From: Gammaproteobacteria bacterium
Lineage (GTDB): Bacteria > Pseudomonadota > Gammaproteobacteria > Xanthomonadales > Marinicellaceae
Reading direction: 5' to 3'
Length of the DNA: 7,431 nt
Assembly: GCA_030426065.1 (NCBI GenBank)
Contig: JAUHZH010000102.1
Location: 1 to 7,431 of the forward strand
Shown here: positions 1 through 5,400 of the stretch, one piece after another
How positions within the stretch are numbered: position 1 is the stretch's first letter
Layout of the letters: each line of letters opens with the position of its first letter
The notes under the pieces: generated by a model
What the model was told of the DNA's origin: nothing
Database searches by the model: none
The model's input: the letters and a program-made list of their open reading frames with translations, nothing else
Program-made: the position numbers and the translations under genes

Positions 1-372
1 ATTGTTTTCTAAGAACAAATAACTGGACGGATCCACACAGACAACAGGAAGCTGGCTGGCTGCCTCAACCTGTGATTGATTATGTTGATTGATGCGAATC
101 CTTTTCTCCCCTGCTCGATTGAAGGACAAACCCAATTGCAGGCCGTTATTCGTTCGTGCCGACACAGACAAGGTTGATTCTTTGTGATGGATGATTTTTT
201 TGATGTTGGGTGTTCGAAAGGATTTCCCCGTCGACAGCAAATGAACCGCTTCAAGGACTGAAGTTTTTCCGGAGCCATTGTCACCCGTGATCACATTGAT
301 GTGGTATGAAAACAAAAAATCAGCTTCCAGGTGGCACCTGAAAGCTGATAAATTGAGCTGATTGATTGACAC
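1..372 (-). CDS. recF: RecF, DNA replication/repair ATPase (N-terminal 124 codons, cut by window edge)
   Basis: RecF is an SMC-like ATPase that, with RecO and RecR, helps load RecA at single-strand gaps and stalled forks. The visible part begins MSINQLNLSAFR, the usual RecF opening, and has a Walker A loop GDNGSGKTS at residues 30-38 (Lys36 binds ATP). It continues with the family's STGKSFRT segment near residues 63-70 and an LPVV stretch near 111, then runs off the window, so Walker B and the signature motif are not seen. The reading frame is open throughout. The start is GTG at 372-370, immediately after the dnaN stop (TAG then GTG, no gap), and an in-frame stop blocks any earlier start. 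No Shine-Dalgarno is visible, so translation probably depends on ribosomes finishing dnaN. A terminator-like hairpin lies 25 bases into the gene. The usual FRN of the opening is FRC here. Confidence 0.95.
   Translation of the reverse strand, partial: MSINQLNLSAFRCHLEADFLFSYHINVITGDNGSGKTSVLEAVHLLSTGKSFRTPNIKKIIHHKESTLSVSARTNNGLQLGLSFNRAGEKRIRINQHNQSQVEAASQLPVVCVDPSSYLFLENN
314..347 (-). terminator. Terminator/attenuator-like hairpin inside the start of recF
   Basis: Read on the recF strand, 347-321 forms a 12-bp stem around a 3-base loop (GCC). All positions pair as RNA, with one G-U wobble (327 with 341). It is followed at once by A and six T (320-314), then GTTTT. This is the classic shape of an intrinsic terminator, though it lies in codons 9-17 of recF. 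On the opposite strand the wobble becomes a C-A mismatch and there is no T-run, so the signal is directional. It would trim dnaA-dnaN transcripts before recF unless a ribosome covers it. The function is inferred. Confidence 0.65.
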
Positions 373-1473
373 CTAAATGCGGAGTGGCATGACCACCAAA
401 CGACAGTCCGTGCGCTCCGGGTGCTTGATCAAGCAACTGGAGGTGGCTTCCTTGAAACTGAACTGGATGTCATCATCCAGTATCGCATTGGTCGCTTCCA
501 AAAGGTAATTCACATTGAAAGCCGTTTCGATCTGAGTGATGTCGCTTTGAACTGAAATCACATCTTCTGCTTGCTCTTGGTCAGGGTTATTTCCAACAAT
601 CTCCAATTGATCCTGGGTGATTTTGAATTTAACACCTTTGTATTGTTCATTGGATAAAATGGCCACACGCATCAGCGCTTTCCTTAACATTTCTTTATCA
701 GCTGTGAATTGCTGTTCCATGTTCAAGGGAATGACCGCCTCATAGTCAGGGAATTTCCCATCAATCAGTTTGGAAGTCATGGCAATGTGTTCCACTTGAA
801 CTTTCACGTGGTTGTTGCCAACATACAAAGTGATGTCTTGATCAACGTCTTTGATCATTTTCTGCAGTTCAAGTACACCTTTGCGTGGAATCAATACCTG
901 TTTGTTTATGCCACTGTCGTTGACATAGTCACACTCAGACAAGGCCAATCGATGGCCATCGGCAGAGACACAACGCAGTTTGCTGTGGCTGACTTCGAAC
1001 AGCAAACCATTCAAGAAATAACGAACATCTTGCACCGCCATACAAAAAACAGTTTGTTTCAGCATCCTTTGTAAGTCGGTGGAAGCAATGACAACCTGCT
1101 GGTACGACTCCATTTCTTCAATCAAGGGAAATTCTTGTGCGGGCAAGGTACTCAAAGAAAATTTACTTTGACCTGATTTGATCATACATTGCCCTTGTTG
1201 AAACTCAAAATGGATCATTGACCCATCAGGCAATGCTTTACAGATGTCGAGGAATTTCTGAGCAGGAACCGTTACTTCACCAGCCTCCTCCACATCAACC
1301 ACACATTTGGAACGCATTTCCACATCCAGATCACTGGTGGTGAGCAACAACTGATCGCCATCTGTTTTGATGAGGACATTACTTAATACCGGTAACGTGC
1401 CTTTTTTCTCGACCACACCACAAATTTGATTGAGGGGTGCCAATATCGATTCTCTTTGGGCCTTAAAAATCAT
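373..1473 (-). CDS. dnaN: DNA polymerase III beta subunit (sliding clamp)
   Basis: DnaN forms a ring dimer around DNA that tethers DNA polymerase III and other clamp-binding proteins. The 366 residues match the E. coli length exactly. Visible landmarks are the N-terminal region with TLPVLSNVL (26-34), DVRYFLNGLLFE (149-160) and ADGHRLALSE (171-180) in the middle domain, LIDGKFPDYEAVIP (236-249) opening the third domain, and the C-terminal tail VVMPLRI, which lines the peptide-binding pocket. The start ATG at 1473 aligns with the family start. There is no recognisable Shine-Dalgarno: the bases before it are a pure A/T run. It lies 177 bases downstream of dnaA, across the candidate origin, and its stop abuts the recF start. 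Expression is likely from dnaA read-through plus a possible promoter in the gap. Confidence 0.98.
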   Translation of the reverse strand: MIFKAQRESILAPLNQICGVVEKKGTLPVLSNVLIKTDGDQLLLTTSDLDVEMRSKCVVDVEEAGEVTVPAQKFLDICKALPDGSMIHFEFQQGQCMIKSGQSKFSLSTLPAQEFPLIEEMESYQQVVIASTDLQRMLKQTVFCMAVQDVRYFLNGLLFEVSHSKLRCVSADGHRLALSECDYVNDSGINKQVLIPRKGVLELQKMIKDVDQDITLYVGNNHVKVQVEHIAMTSKLIDGKFPDYEAVIPLNMEQQFTADKEMLRKALMRVAILSNEQYKGVKFKITQDQLEIVGNNPDQEQAEDVISVQSDITQIETAFNVNYLLEATNAILDDDIQFSFKEATSSCLIKHPERTDCRLVVMPLRI

Positions 1474-1490
1474 AGTATATATATAAAAAA

Positions 1491-1519
1491 TTTATAGTTA
1501 TAGTAAAGAATAAAAACAA
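1491..1519 (-). promoter_or_regulatory. Possible dnaN promoter
   Basis: On the minus strand TTGTTT (1519-1514) and TATAAA (1496-1491) are separated by 17 bases, which is good sigma-70 spacing. A start point about 6-8 bases further on would give a leader of only about 10 bases before the dnaN ATG, which fits the lack of a ribosome binding site. The region is so AT-rich that such a match could be chance. Confidence 0.3.
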
Positions 1520-1582
1520 TGACATGTGTTCTAACCCTATGTTTTTAAATAATTTTTATTTGGGTTTTTGAATTGTATATCC

Positions 1583-1591
1583 TGTGGATAA
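1583..1591 (-). promoter_or_regulatory. DnaA box, perfect consensus
   Basis: The minus strand reads TTATCCACA, identical to the high-affinity DnaA box. It lies in the left arm of the 15-bp inverted repeat and points toward dnaN. Confidence 0.9.
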
Positions 1592-1628
1592 CTTGTGGCT
1601 GATTTTTTGATTTTGGTTTATTGACAAG

Positions 1629-1637
1629 TTATCCACA
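1629..1637 (+). promoter_or_regulatory. DnaA box, perfect consensus
   Basis: The plus strand reads TTATCCACA. It is back-to-back with the box at 1583-1591, with centres 46 bases apart, and sits just downstream of the dnaA stop codon. Confidence 0.9.
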
Positions 1638-1650
1638 GCTTATACAGTTC

Positions 1651-2949
1651 TTATTCCGTCAGTTTATTCACAATCTTCTGCTTGTCCTCGTTGGCATCAG
1701 GTGATTCTACCAAAATTTGTTCCATTTTGCGGTATGCATGCAAAACAGTGGTGTGGTCCCTGCCACCAAACAGCTCACCTATTTCAGGGTAGCTTTTGTC
1801 GGTCATTTCTTTGGCTAAATACATGGCCATCTGTCTGGGTCTGACAATGGATCGTTTTCTGGATTTACCCAGCAATTCTGTCCATTTGATGTTGTAGTAT
1901 TGTGCCGTTGTTTTTTGTATGTTTTCTATGGACACAATCCGGTGGTGGACCATGAACATGTTTTTTAAAGTGGTTTTGGTGAATGGCAAATCAATTTTTT
2001 GTTTGGTGAATTTGGCATTGGCATACAGGGTGTTCAGTGCCCCTTCCAATTCACGGATGTTCGAATTGATTTGCTTGGCAATGTAAAAGGCCACTTCATT
2101 GGGGATGTCCAATCCTGAAAGTGCGGCTTTTTCCTGCAAGATGGCCACGCGGGTTTCATAATCTGGTGGGTCAATGGCGACAGACAGTCCTGATCCCAGC
2201 CTGGATTTCAAACGCGGATCCAATCCATTGACCTCTTTGGGGAATTTATCACATGTGATGATGACTTGTTGTTGACCATCCAGCAAATAGTTGAAGGTGT
2301 GAAAAAACTCTTCTTGTGTTCGTTCTTTGCCAGCAAAAAATTGAATGTCATCGATCAATAAAGTGTTGACTGAACGGTACTTCAATTTGAATTTGTCCAT
2401 GTCATTGTTGCGAATGGCACTGACCATTTCGTTGACATAGGTTTCAGAATGTAAGTAGCAAACCACCTCTTTGGGGTCATTTTGTTTGACCCTGTTTCCA
2501 ATCGCATGAAGCAAGTGGGTTTTCCCCAAACCGGTGCTGCCATAAAGGAACAGCGGGTTGAAGTGTTGGTTGTCTTTTTGTGCCGCTTGGATGGCAGCAG
2601 CCAGTGCAATGGCATTAGAGCGACCTTCAATGAAGGACTCAAAAGTGAAACGTTGATCAATGTTGGCGGCGATGTTGGGCCTGTCATCGTTGACGTTGTT
2701 GCTTTTGAGTTGAGGTTTTTGGTCAACGACCAAGTTCAGCTGTACCGCATGGTCTGAACCAAAAACTTCGATGACGGCTGCTTGTATGCTTTTGAGGAAC
2801 TTGTTGTTGATGGTGTTGAGAACGATGTCGTTGTAGGCATACAAAAGAACCTGTTGGTCAAGGATTTCAACTTTCAAGTGTTTGATCCAAAGATTGATGT
2901 CTTCTTTGGAAATTTCAGATTCTAATCGTTTTAAACAAGTTTCCCACAT
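1651..2949 (-). CDS. dnaA: Chromosomal replication initiator DnaA
   Basis: DnaA binds DnaA boxes at the origin, oligomerises as an ATP complex, melts DNA and recruits DnaB helicase. It also usually represses its own gene. Of the 432 residues (E. coli has 467), about 1-75 are domain I, 76-97 a short linker and 98-335 the AAA+ domain, with Walker A GSTGLGKT (137-144), Walker B LLIDD (197-201), an arginine-finger segment ending SRLGSG (249-254) and sensor II NIRELEGAL (298-306). Domain IV carries the DNA-binding signature GGRDHTTVLHA (395-405). The shorter length is mostly linker. The start ATG at 2949 matches the family start MW.. with a weak upstream Shine-Dalgarno. The SRLGSG segment differs from the common SRFGWG. 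The gene is divergent from rpmH and upstream of dnaN. Confidence 0.98.
   Translation of the reverse strand: MWETCLKRLESEISKEDINLWIKHLKVEILDQQVLLYAYNDIVLNTINNKFLKSIQAAVIEVFGSDHAVQLNLVVDQKPQLKSNNVNDDRPNIAANIDQRFTFESFIEGRSNAIALAAAIQAAQKDNQHFNPLFLYGSTGLGKTHLLHAIGNRVKQNDPKEVVCYLHSETYVNEMVSAIRNNDMDKFKLKYRSVNTLLIDDIQFFAGKERTQEEFFHTFNYLLDGQQQVIITCDKFPKEVNGLDPRLKSRLGSGLSVAIDPPDYETRVAILQEKAALSGLDIPNEVAFYIAKQINSNIRELEGALNTLYANAKFTKQKIDLPFTKTTLKNMFMVHHRIVSIENIQKTTAQYYNIKWTELLGKSRKRSIVRPRQMAMYLAKEMTDKSYPEIGELFGGRDHTTVLHAYRKMEQILVESPDANEDKQKIVNKLTE
1664..1672 (+). promoter_or_regulatory. DnaA box inside the 3' end of dnaA
   Basis: TTATTCACA fits the TTATNCACA consensus, in the same orientation as the box at 1629 and 35 bases from it. 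It lies within the final codons of dnaA, so the origin's box cluster probably extends into the gene. Confidence 0.6.
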
Positions 2950-2977
2950 CCCAGTAAAAAATTAAAAAAAGCAAGAC

Positions 2978-2986
2978 AGTATAACA
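2978..2986 (-). promoter_or_regulatory. Probable dnaA promoter (extended -10)
   Basis: The minus strand reads TGTTATACT, an extended -10 element (TGn plus TATACT at 2983-2978). No good -35 is seen 16-18 bases upstream, which is typical of extended -10 promoters. A start near 2970 would give a leader of roughly 20 bases, mostly T-tracts, before the dnaA ATG. Confidence 0.55.
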
Positions 2987-2991
2987 GACAG

Positions 2992-3001
2992 GGCGGCCGC
3001 C
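2992..3001. repeat. 10-bp GC palindrome upstream of the dnaA -10
   Basis: GGCGGCCGCC is a perfect palindrome lying within the -35/spacer zone of the proposed dnaA promoter, in otherwise AT-rich DNA. It could be an operator, but no regulator is known to me for this motif. Confidence 0.4.
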
Positions 3002-3097
3002 ATTGCGGGTCATTTAACATTTTTTTATCAAAGCAAATCGGCTGGGTTTCAGGCCTGATCAGATTCTCATAAAAGCACTCAAATTATCAAAAAAGTC

Positions 3098-3126
3098 TTG
3101 AACAGCTCAGTGAAAAGCAGTATTAT
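3098..3126 (+). promoter_or_regulatory. Probable rpmH operon promoter
   Basis: TTGAAC (3098-3103) and TATTAT (3121-3126) are separated by exactly 17 bases, a strong sigma-70 arrangement. Transcription should start near 3132-3134, giving a leader of about 60 bases before rpmH. A near-match to a DnaA box (TTATGCACG, 3123-3131) overlaps the -10 and start region. Confidence 0.7.
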
Positions 3127-3141
3127 GCACGGCCTTTTGGT

Positions 3142-3164
3142 GGCTGCGCATGATGCGCAACGCC
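3142..3164 (+). promoter_or_regulatory. Stem-loop in the rpmH leader
   Basis: Bases 3145-3159 form a perfect palindrome, TGCGCAT and ATGCGCA around one base. GGC (3142-3144) and GCC (3162-3164) could extend the stem past a two-base bulge. No T-run follows, so it is not a terminator. It sits between the likely transcription start and the ribosome binding site. Its role is unknown; mRNA stability or translational control are possibilities. Confidence 0.4.
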
Positions 3165-3192
3165 CGATAAGCTATATATAAGGTAAGCAATC

Positions 3193-3327
3193 ATGAAAAG
3201 AACATTTCAACCAAGTAACTTGAAAAGAGCACGTACACATGGTTTTCGCGCTCGCATGAAAACCCGCGGTGGTCGCGCTGTGATCAACGCCCGTCGTGCC
3301 AAAGGCAGAAAAAGATTGGCTGCCTGA
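3193..3327 (+). CDS. rpmH: Large ribosomal subunit protein bL34
   Basis: L34 is a small, very basic protein that binds 23S rRNA in the large ribosomal subunit. The product is 44 residues, MKRTFQPSNLKRAR at the N-terminus, with the family's HGFRARM (16-22) and RRAKGRKRL (34-42), close to the E. coli 46-residue protein. The start ATG is preceded by an AAGGT Shine-Dalgarno at 3180-3184, eight bases upstream, the best ribosome binding site in the window. The gene opens the rightward operon. Its stop is 23 bases before rnpA, and there is no terminator in that gap; the first terminator-like hairpin is inside rnpA. Confidence 0.98.
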   Translation: MKRTFQPSNLKRARTHGFRARMKTRGGRAVINARRAKGRKRLAA

Positions 3328-3350
3328 TAACCGATTGATCCATTCAAACG

Positions 3351-3716
3351 GTGTGCCTGTTTCCTAAAGGCAAAAGATTATTAACCCGGTCAGATTTTGA
3401 CCGGGTTTTTAAACGCTCAAAAAAAATTCACAACGCTCACTTCACCTTACTGATCCACTACCCACCAAAAAAAGGGCCTCATCCAAGGGAATTCAACCGC
3501 CGCTTGGGCTTGGTTGTGTCCAAAAAAGTGGACAAAACGGCAGTGGGACGCAACAGAATCAAGCGCTTGGCCAGAGAATCATTTAGAATACGCGCTGATT
3601 TAAAAAACGCCGATTATGTGTTGATAGCCAAACCCCGCTGTCAGCACAGTGACAATGCCACCTTGTTCTCAAGCTTGAACCATTTGTGGCGACAAACAGA
3701 GAAAAAGAATGACTAA
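3351..3716 (+). CDS. rnpA: Ribonuclease P protein component
   Basis: RnpA is the protein cofactor of RNase P, which matures the 5' ends of tRNAs together with the catalytic RNA. The 121 residues (E. coli 119) contain the opening FPKGKRLLTRSDFDRVF (4-20), a RLGLVVSKKV strand (51-60) and the RNR signature RNRIKRLARESFR (67-79) that contacts the RNA. The start is GTG at 3351; an in-frame stop lies just upstream, no ATG fits and no Shine-Dalgarno is visible, so initiation is likely weak or coupled to rpmH. The last 8 bases overlap yidC. A hairpin with a T-run lies 32 bases into the gene. The two CGG arginine codons of rnpA both lie in that stem; all its other arginines use CGC, CGA, AGA or AGG. 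Confidence 0.96.
   Translation: MCLFPKGKRLLTRSDFDRVFKRSKKIHNAHFTLLIHYPPKKGPHPREFNRRLGLVVSKKVDKTAVGRNRIKRLARESFRIRADLKNADYVLIAKPRCQHSDNATLFSSLNHLWRQTEKKND
3383..3410 (+). terminator. Terminator/attenuator-like hairpin inside the start of rnpA
   Basis: Bases 3383-3392 and 3398-3407 pair perfectly over 10 bp (AACCCGGTCA with TGACCGGGTT) around a 5-base loop, and the 3' side ends in a run of five T (3406-3410) followed by AAA. This is a textbook intrinsic terminator shape, yet it encodes RnpA residues 11-20. It would end most rpmH transcripts and lower expression of rnpA, yidC and mnmE unless it is masked by translation. From memory, E. coli also has a hairpin near the start of rnpA. Confidence 0.7.
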
Positions 3717-5400
3717 CGCAAAAAATGTTTACTTGATTGCTTTGATGTTTTTGGGTTTTCTGCTTTATGTGGAATGGCAGAAAGATTATGGACAACAACC
3801 AGAACCTGTTGATCAGGGCACGGTGAGTCAAACAAACAACATCCCAGGTGCCACCGATGTACCGACGAGCCAACCGTTACCTGCGGCCCAACCCGCCAAC
3901 GAGGATGTACCCACTGTCAATACGTCATTGGGCAGTGACACACCCGCGGTTGTACAAACCCAAAATGTCGATGTCATCACCACGGTTGAGACACCTTTGA
4001 TGGTGTTGAAATTTGCCAGCCAGGGCGCGGCGTTGGTTTATGCAGAACTCAAGCAATACCCAATCAACAAGGGTGAGAATCAAAATGTGGTGTTGTTTGA
4101 TTACAGCAAGAACGCATACCAGGCGGAAAGTGGTTTGGTGGGTTCACAAGCGACCTTCAGTCACAACCTCAATTTCTCAGCACCTTCGAGCCAAGTTCAC
4201 ATTGAATCTGGTCAACAAACCATCCGCTTTGTCGCCAACAACGAAAGTGGTACGATTGAAAAATCATACACAATCAAAGCCGATGGTTATGACATCCAAC
4301 TGACCCAATCGGTCCAAAATGACAGTGGCCAAGATTGGCTTTTGGCAGAGTACCAACAAATCAAACGCAACAACCCTTGGTTGGGCAACGACCCAGGATT
4401 CACGGATGCGGGACGCTATTCATTCAAAGGTGCAGCCTACTTCGACTCTGAAGACGGTTATGAAAAATTCTCTTTTGATGACTTGCAAGAAGAAACCATC
4501 AAAACCACCCTCGGCCCAGATGCGTGGGTCGGCATGGTGCAACATTACTTCTTCTCGGCAGTGAAACCTGAGGGTGATCGCATTGAGGTACAAAGTGAAT
4601 ACCGAAATAACAGCACCACCCCTTATTTGATTCGTTATGTGACGCCGCAGAAAGCCGTGCCTGCCGGTGGTCAAACCGACTTCAACAGCACCATTTATGT
4701 GGGTCCGAAGTTGCAAAATGAATTGCCAGAAATAGGCAAAGGCCTGGATTTGACCGTAGATTATGGCATGTTCACAGCCATTGCCAAACCCTTGTTCTGG
4801 GTATTGGATAAGATCCACGGCGTGGTGGGCAACTGGGGTTGGTCGATTATTTTGTTGACCATTTTGATCAAGCTGGTGTTTTTCAAACTGTCAGAAGCTC
4901 AATACCGCTCGATGGCGAAGATGCGCAAACTGACGCCACGCATCACCACCTTGAAAGAACGTTACAAAGACAACAGACAGAAGTTCAATGAAGAAATGAT
5001 GAAGCTGTACCAACAAGAAAAGGTCAACCCCATGGGTGGCTGTCTTCCCATCTTGGTGCAAATTCCTGTGTTCATTGCCTTGTATTGGGTGTTGTTGGAA
5101 TCCGTTGAACTGCGCCAAGCACCCTTCATGTTGTGGTTGCAAGATTTATCAAGCCCAGACCCGTATTATATTTTACCAGCCATCAATGCCGCGGCCATGA
5201 TCATGACACAACGCTTGTCTCCGGCGCCAGGCATGGATCCGATGCAACAAAAAATCATGAAGTTCATGCCGGTGGCATTCTCTGTCTTGTTTGCTTTCTT
5301 CCAATCAGGTTTGGTGCTCTATTGGGCAGTCAACTCGGTGTTGAGTTTGGCCCAACAGTGGTTCATCACCAAACGCATTGATGCCCAAGACAACGCTTGA
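3709..5400 (+). CDS. yidC: Membrane protein insertase YidC
   Basis: YidC (Oxa1 family) inserts and folds inner-membrane proteins, alone or with SecYEG. The 563 residues show a first membrane helix (about 7-21), a proline/glutamine-rich linker (30-90), a large periplasmic domain (about 90-345), and the five-helix insertase core starting near 376. Core landmarks are WGWSIILLTILIK (376-388), a charged cytoplasmic hairpin (396-438), NPMGGCLPILVQIPVF (440-455), VELRQAPFMLW (466-476), PYYILP (485-490) and SGLVLYWAVNS (533-543). Lys388 sits where E. coli has the groove arginine Arg366, so the positive charge is kept. The ATG overlaps the rnpA end by 8 bases, after a purine-rich stretch. The short C-terminus ends DAQDNA. 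The stop overlaps the mnmE start by one base. yidD, usual between rnpA and yidC, is absent. Confidence 0.98.
   Translation: MTNAKNVYLIALMFLGFLLYVEWQKDYGQQPEPVDQGTVSQTNNIPGATDVPTSQPLPAAQPANEDVPTVNTSLGSDTPAVVQTQNVDVITTVETPLMVLKFASQGAALVYAELKQYPINKGENQNVVLFDYSKNAYQAESGLVGSQATFSHNLNFSAPSSQVHIESGQQTIRFVANNESGTIEKSYTIKADGYDIQLTQSVQNDSGQDWLLAEYQQIKRNNPWLGNDPGFTDAGRYSFKGAAYFDSEDGYEKFSFDDLQEETIKTTLGPDAWVGMVQHYFFSAVKPEGDRIEVQSEYRNNSTTPYLIRYVTPQKAVPAGGQTDFNSTIYVGPKLQNELPEIGKGLDLTVDYGMFTAIAKPLFWVLDKIHGVVGNWGWSIILLTILIKLVFFKLSEAQYRSMAKMRKLTPRITTLKERYKDNRQKFNEEMMKLYQQEKVNPMGGCLPILVQIPVFIALYWVLLESVELRQAPFMLWLQDLSSPDPYYILPAINAAAMIMTQRLSPAPGMDPMQQKIMKFMPVAFSVLFAFFQSGLVLYWAVNSVLSLAQQWFITKRIDAQDNA

Larger units (their letters stand above)
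1582..1638. repeat. 15-bp perfect inverted repeat carrying the two DnaA boxes
   Basis: Bases 1582-1596 and 1624-1638 are exact reverse complements, separated by 27 bases. Each arm is a DnaA box plus six further matched bases (one before and five after the box), so the symmetry exceeds the 9-bp box. There is no T-run on either side, so it is not a terminator. Confidence 0.9.
1474..1672. other. Candidate replication origin (oriC) between dnaN and dnaA
   Basis: The region holds two perfect TTATCCACA DnaA boxes (1583-1591 minus, 1629-1637 plus) and a third matching TTATNCACA (1664-1672 plus) inside the last codons of dnaA. Weaker relatives lie at 1594-1602 and 1640-1648. The dnaN-side part is extremely AT-rich: 19 G/C in 1474-1580, with uninterrupted A/T runs at 1476-1496 and 1542-1561, a plausible unwinding element. 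A TTATAG doublet lies at 1492-1503. No GATC site occurs in 1474-1650, so Dam/SeqA-style control as in enterics is unlikely here. The dnaA-rpmH gap has no perfect box, so this side is the better origin candidate. Origin activity itself is inferred. Confidence 0.75.

Noticed and set aside
9..284. 91-codon minus-strand frame within recF
   Set aside because: It is a different frame from the RecF reading, which carries the Walker A loop and is open to the window edge. I first suspected a frameshift near base 50, but re-reading shows the RecF frame is continuous.
709..1074. 121-codon open frame on the plus strand across dnaN
   Set aside because: Antisense shadow of dnaN; the dnaN frame aligns to the clamp family over its whole length.
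1582..1638. Inverted repeat as a dnaA terminator
   Set aside because: The 27-base loop and lack of a T-run on either side do not fit; both arms are DnaA boxes.
2950..3192. oriC in the dnaA-rpmH gap
   Set aside because: No perfect DnaA box here, only one 8-of-9 match; the dnaA-dnaN gap is far richer.
4420..4818. 132-codon open frame on the minus strand across yidC
   Set aside because: Antisense shadow; no recognisable domain, no ribosome site, and yidC is intact on the other strand.
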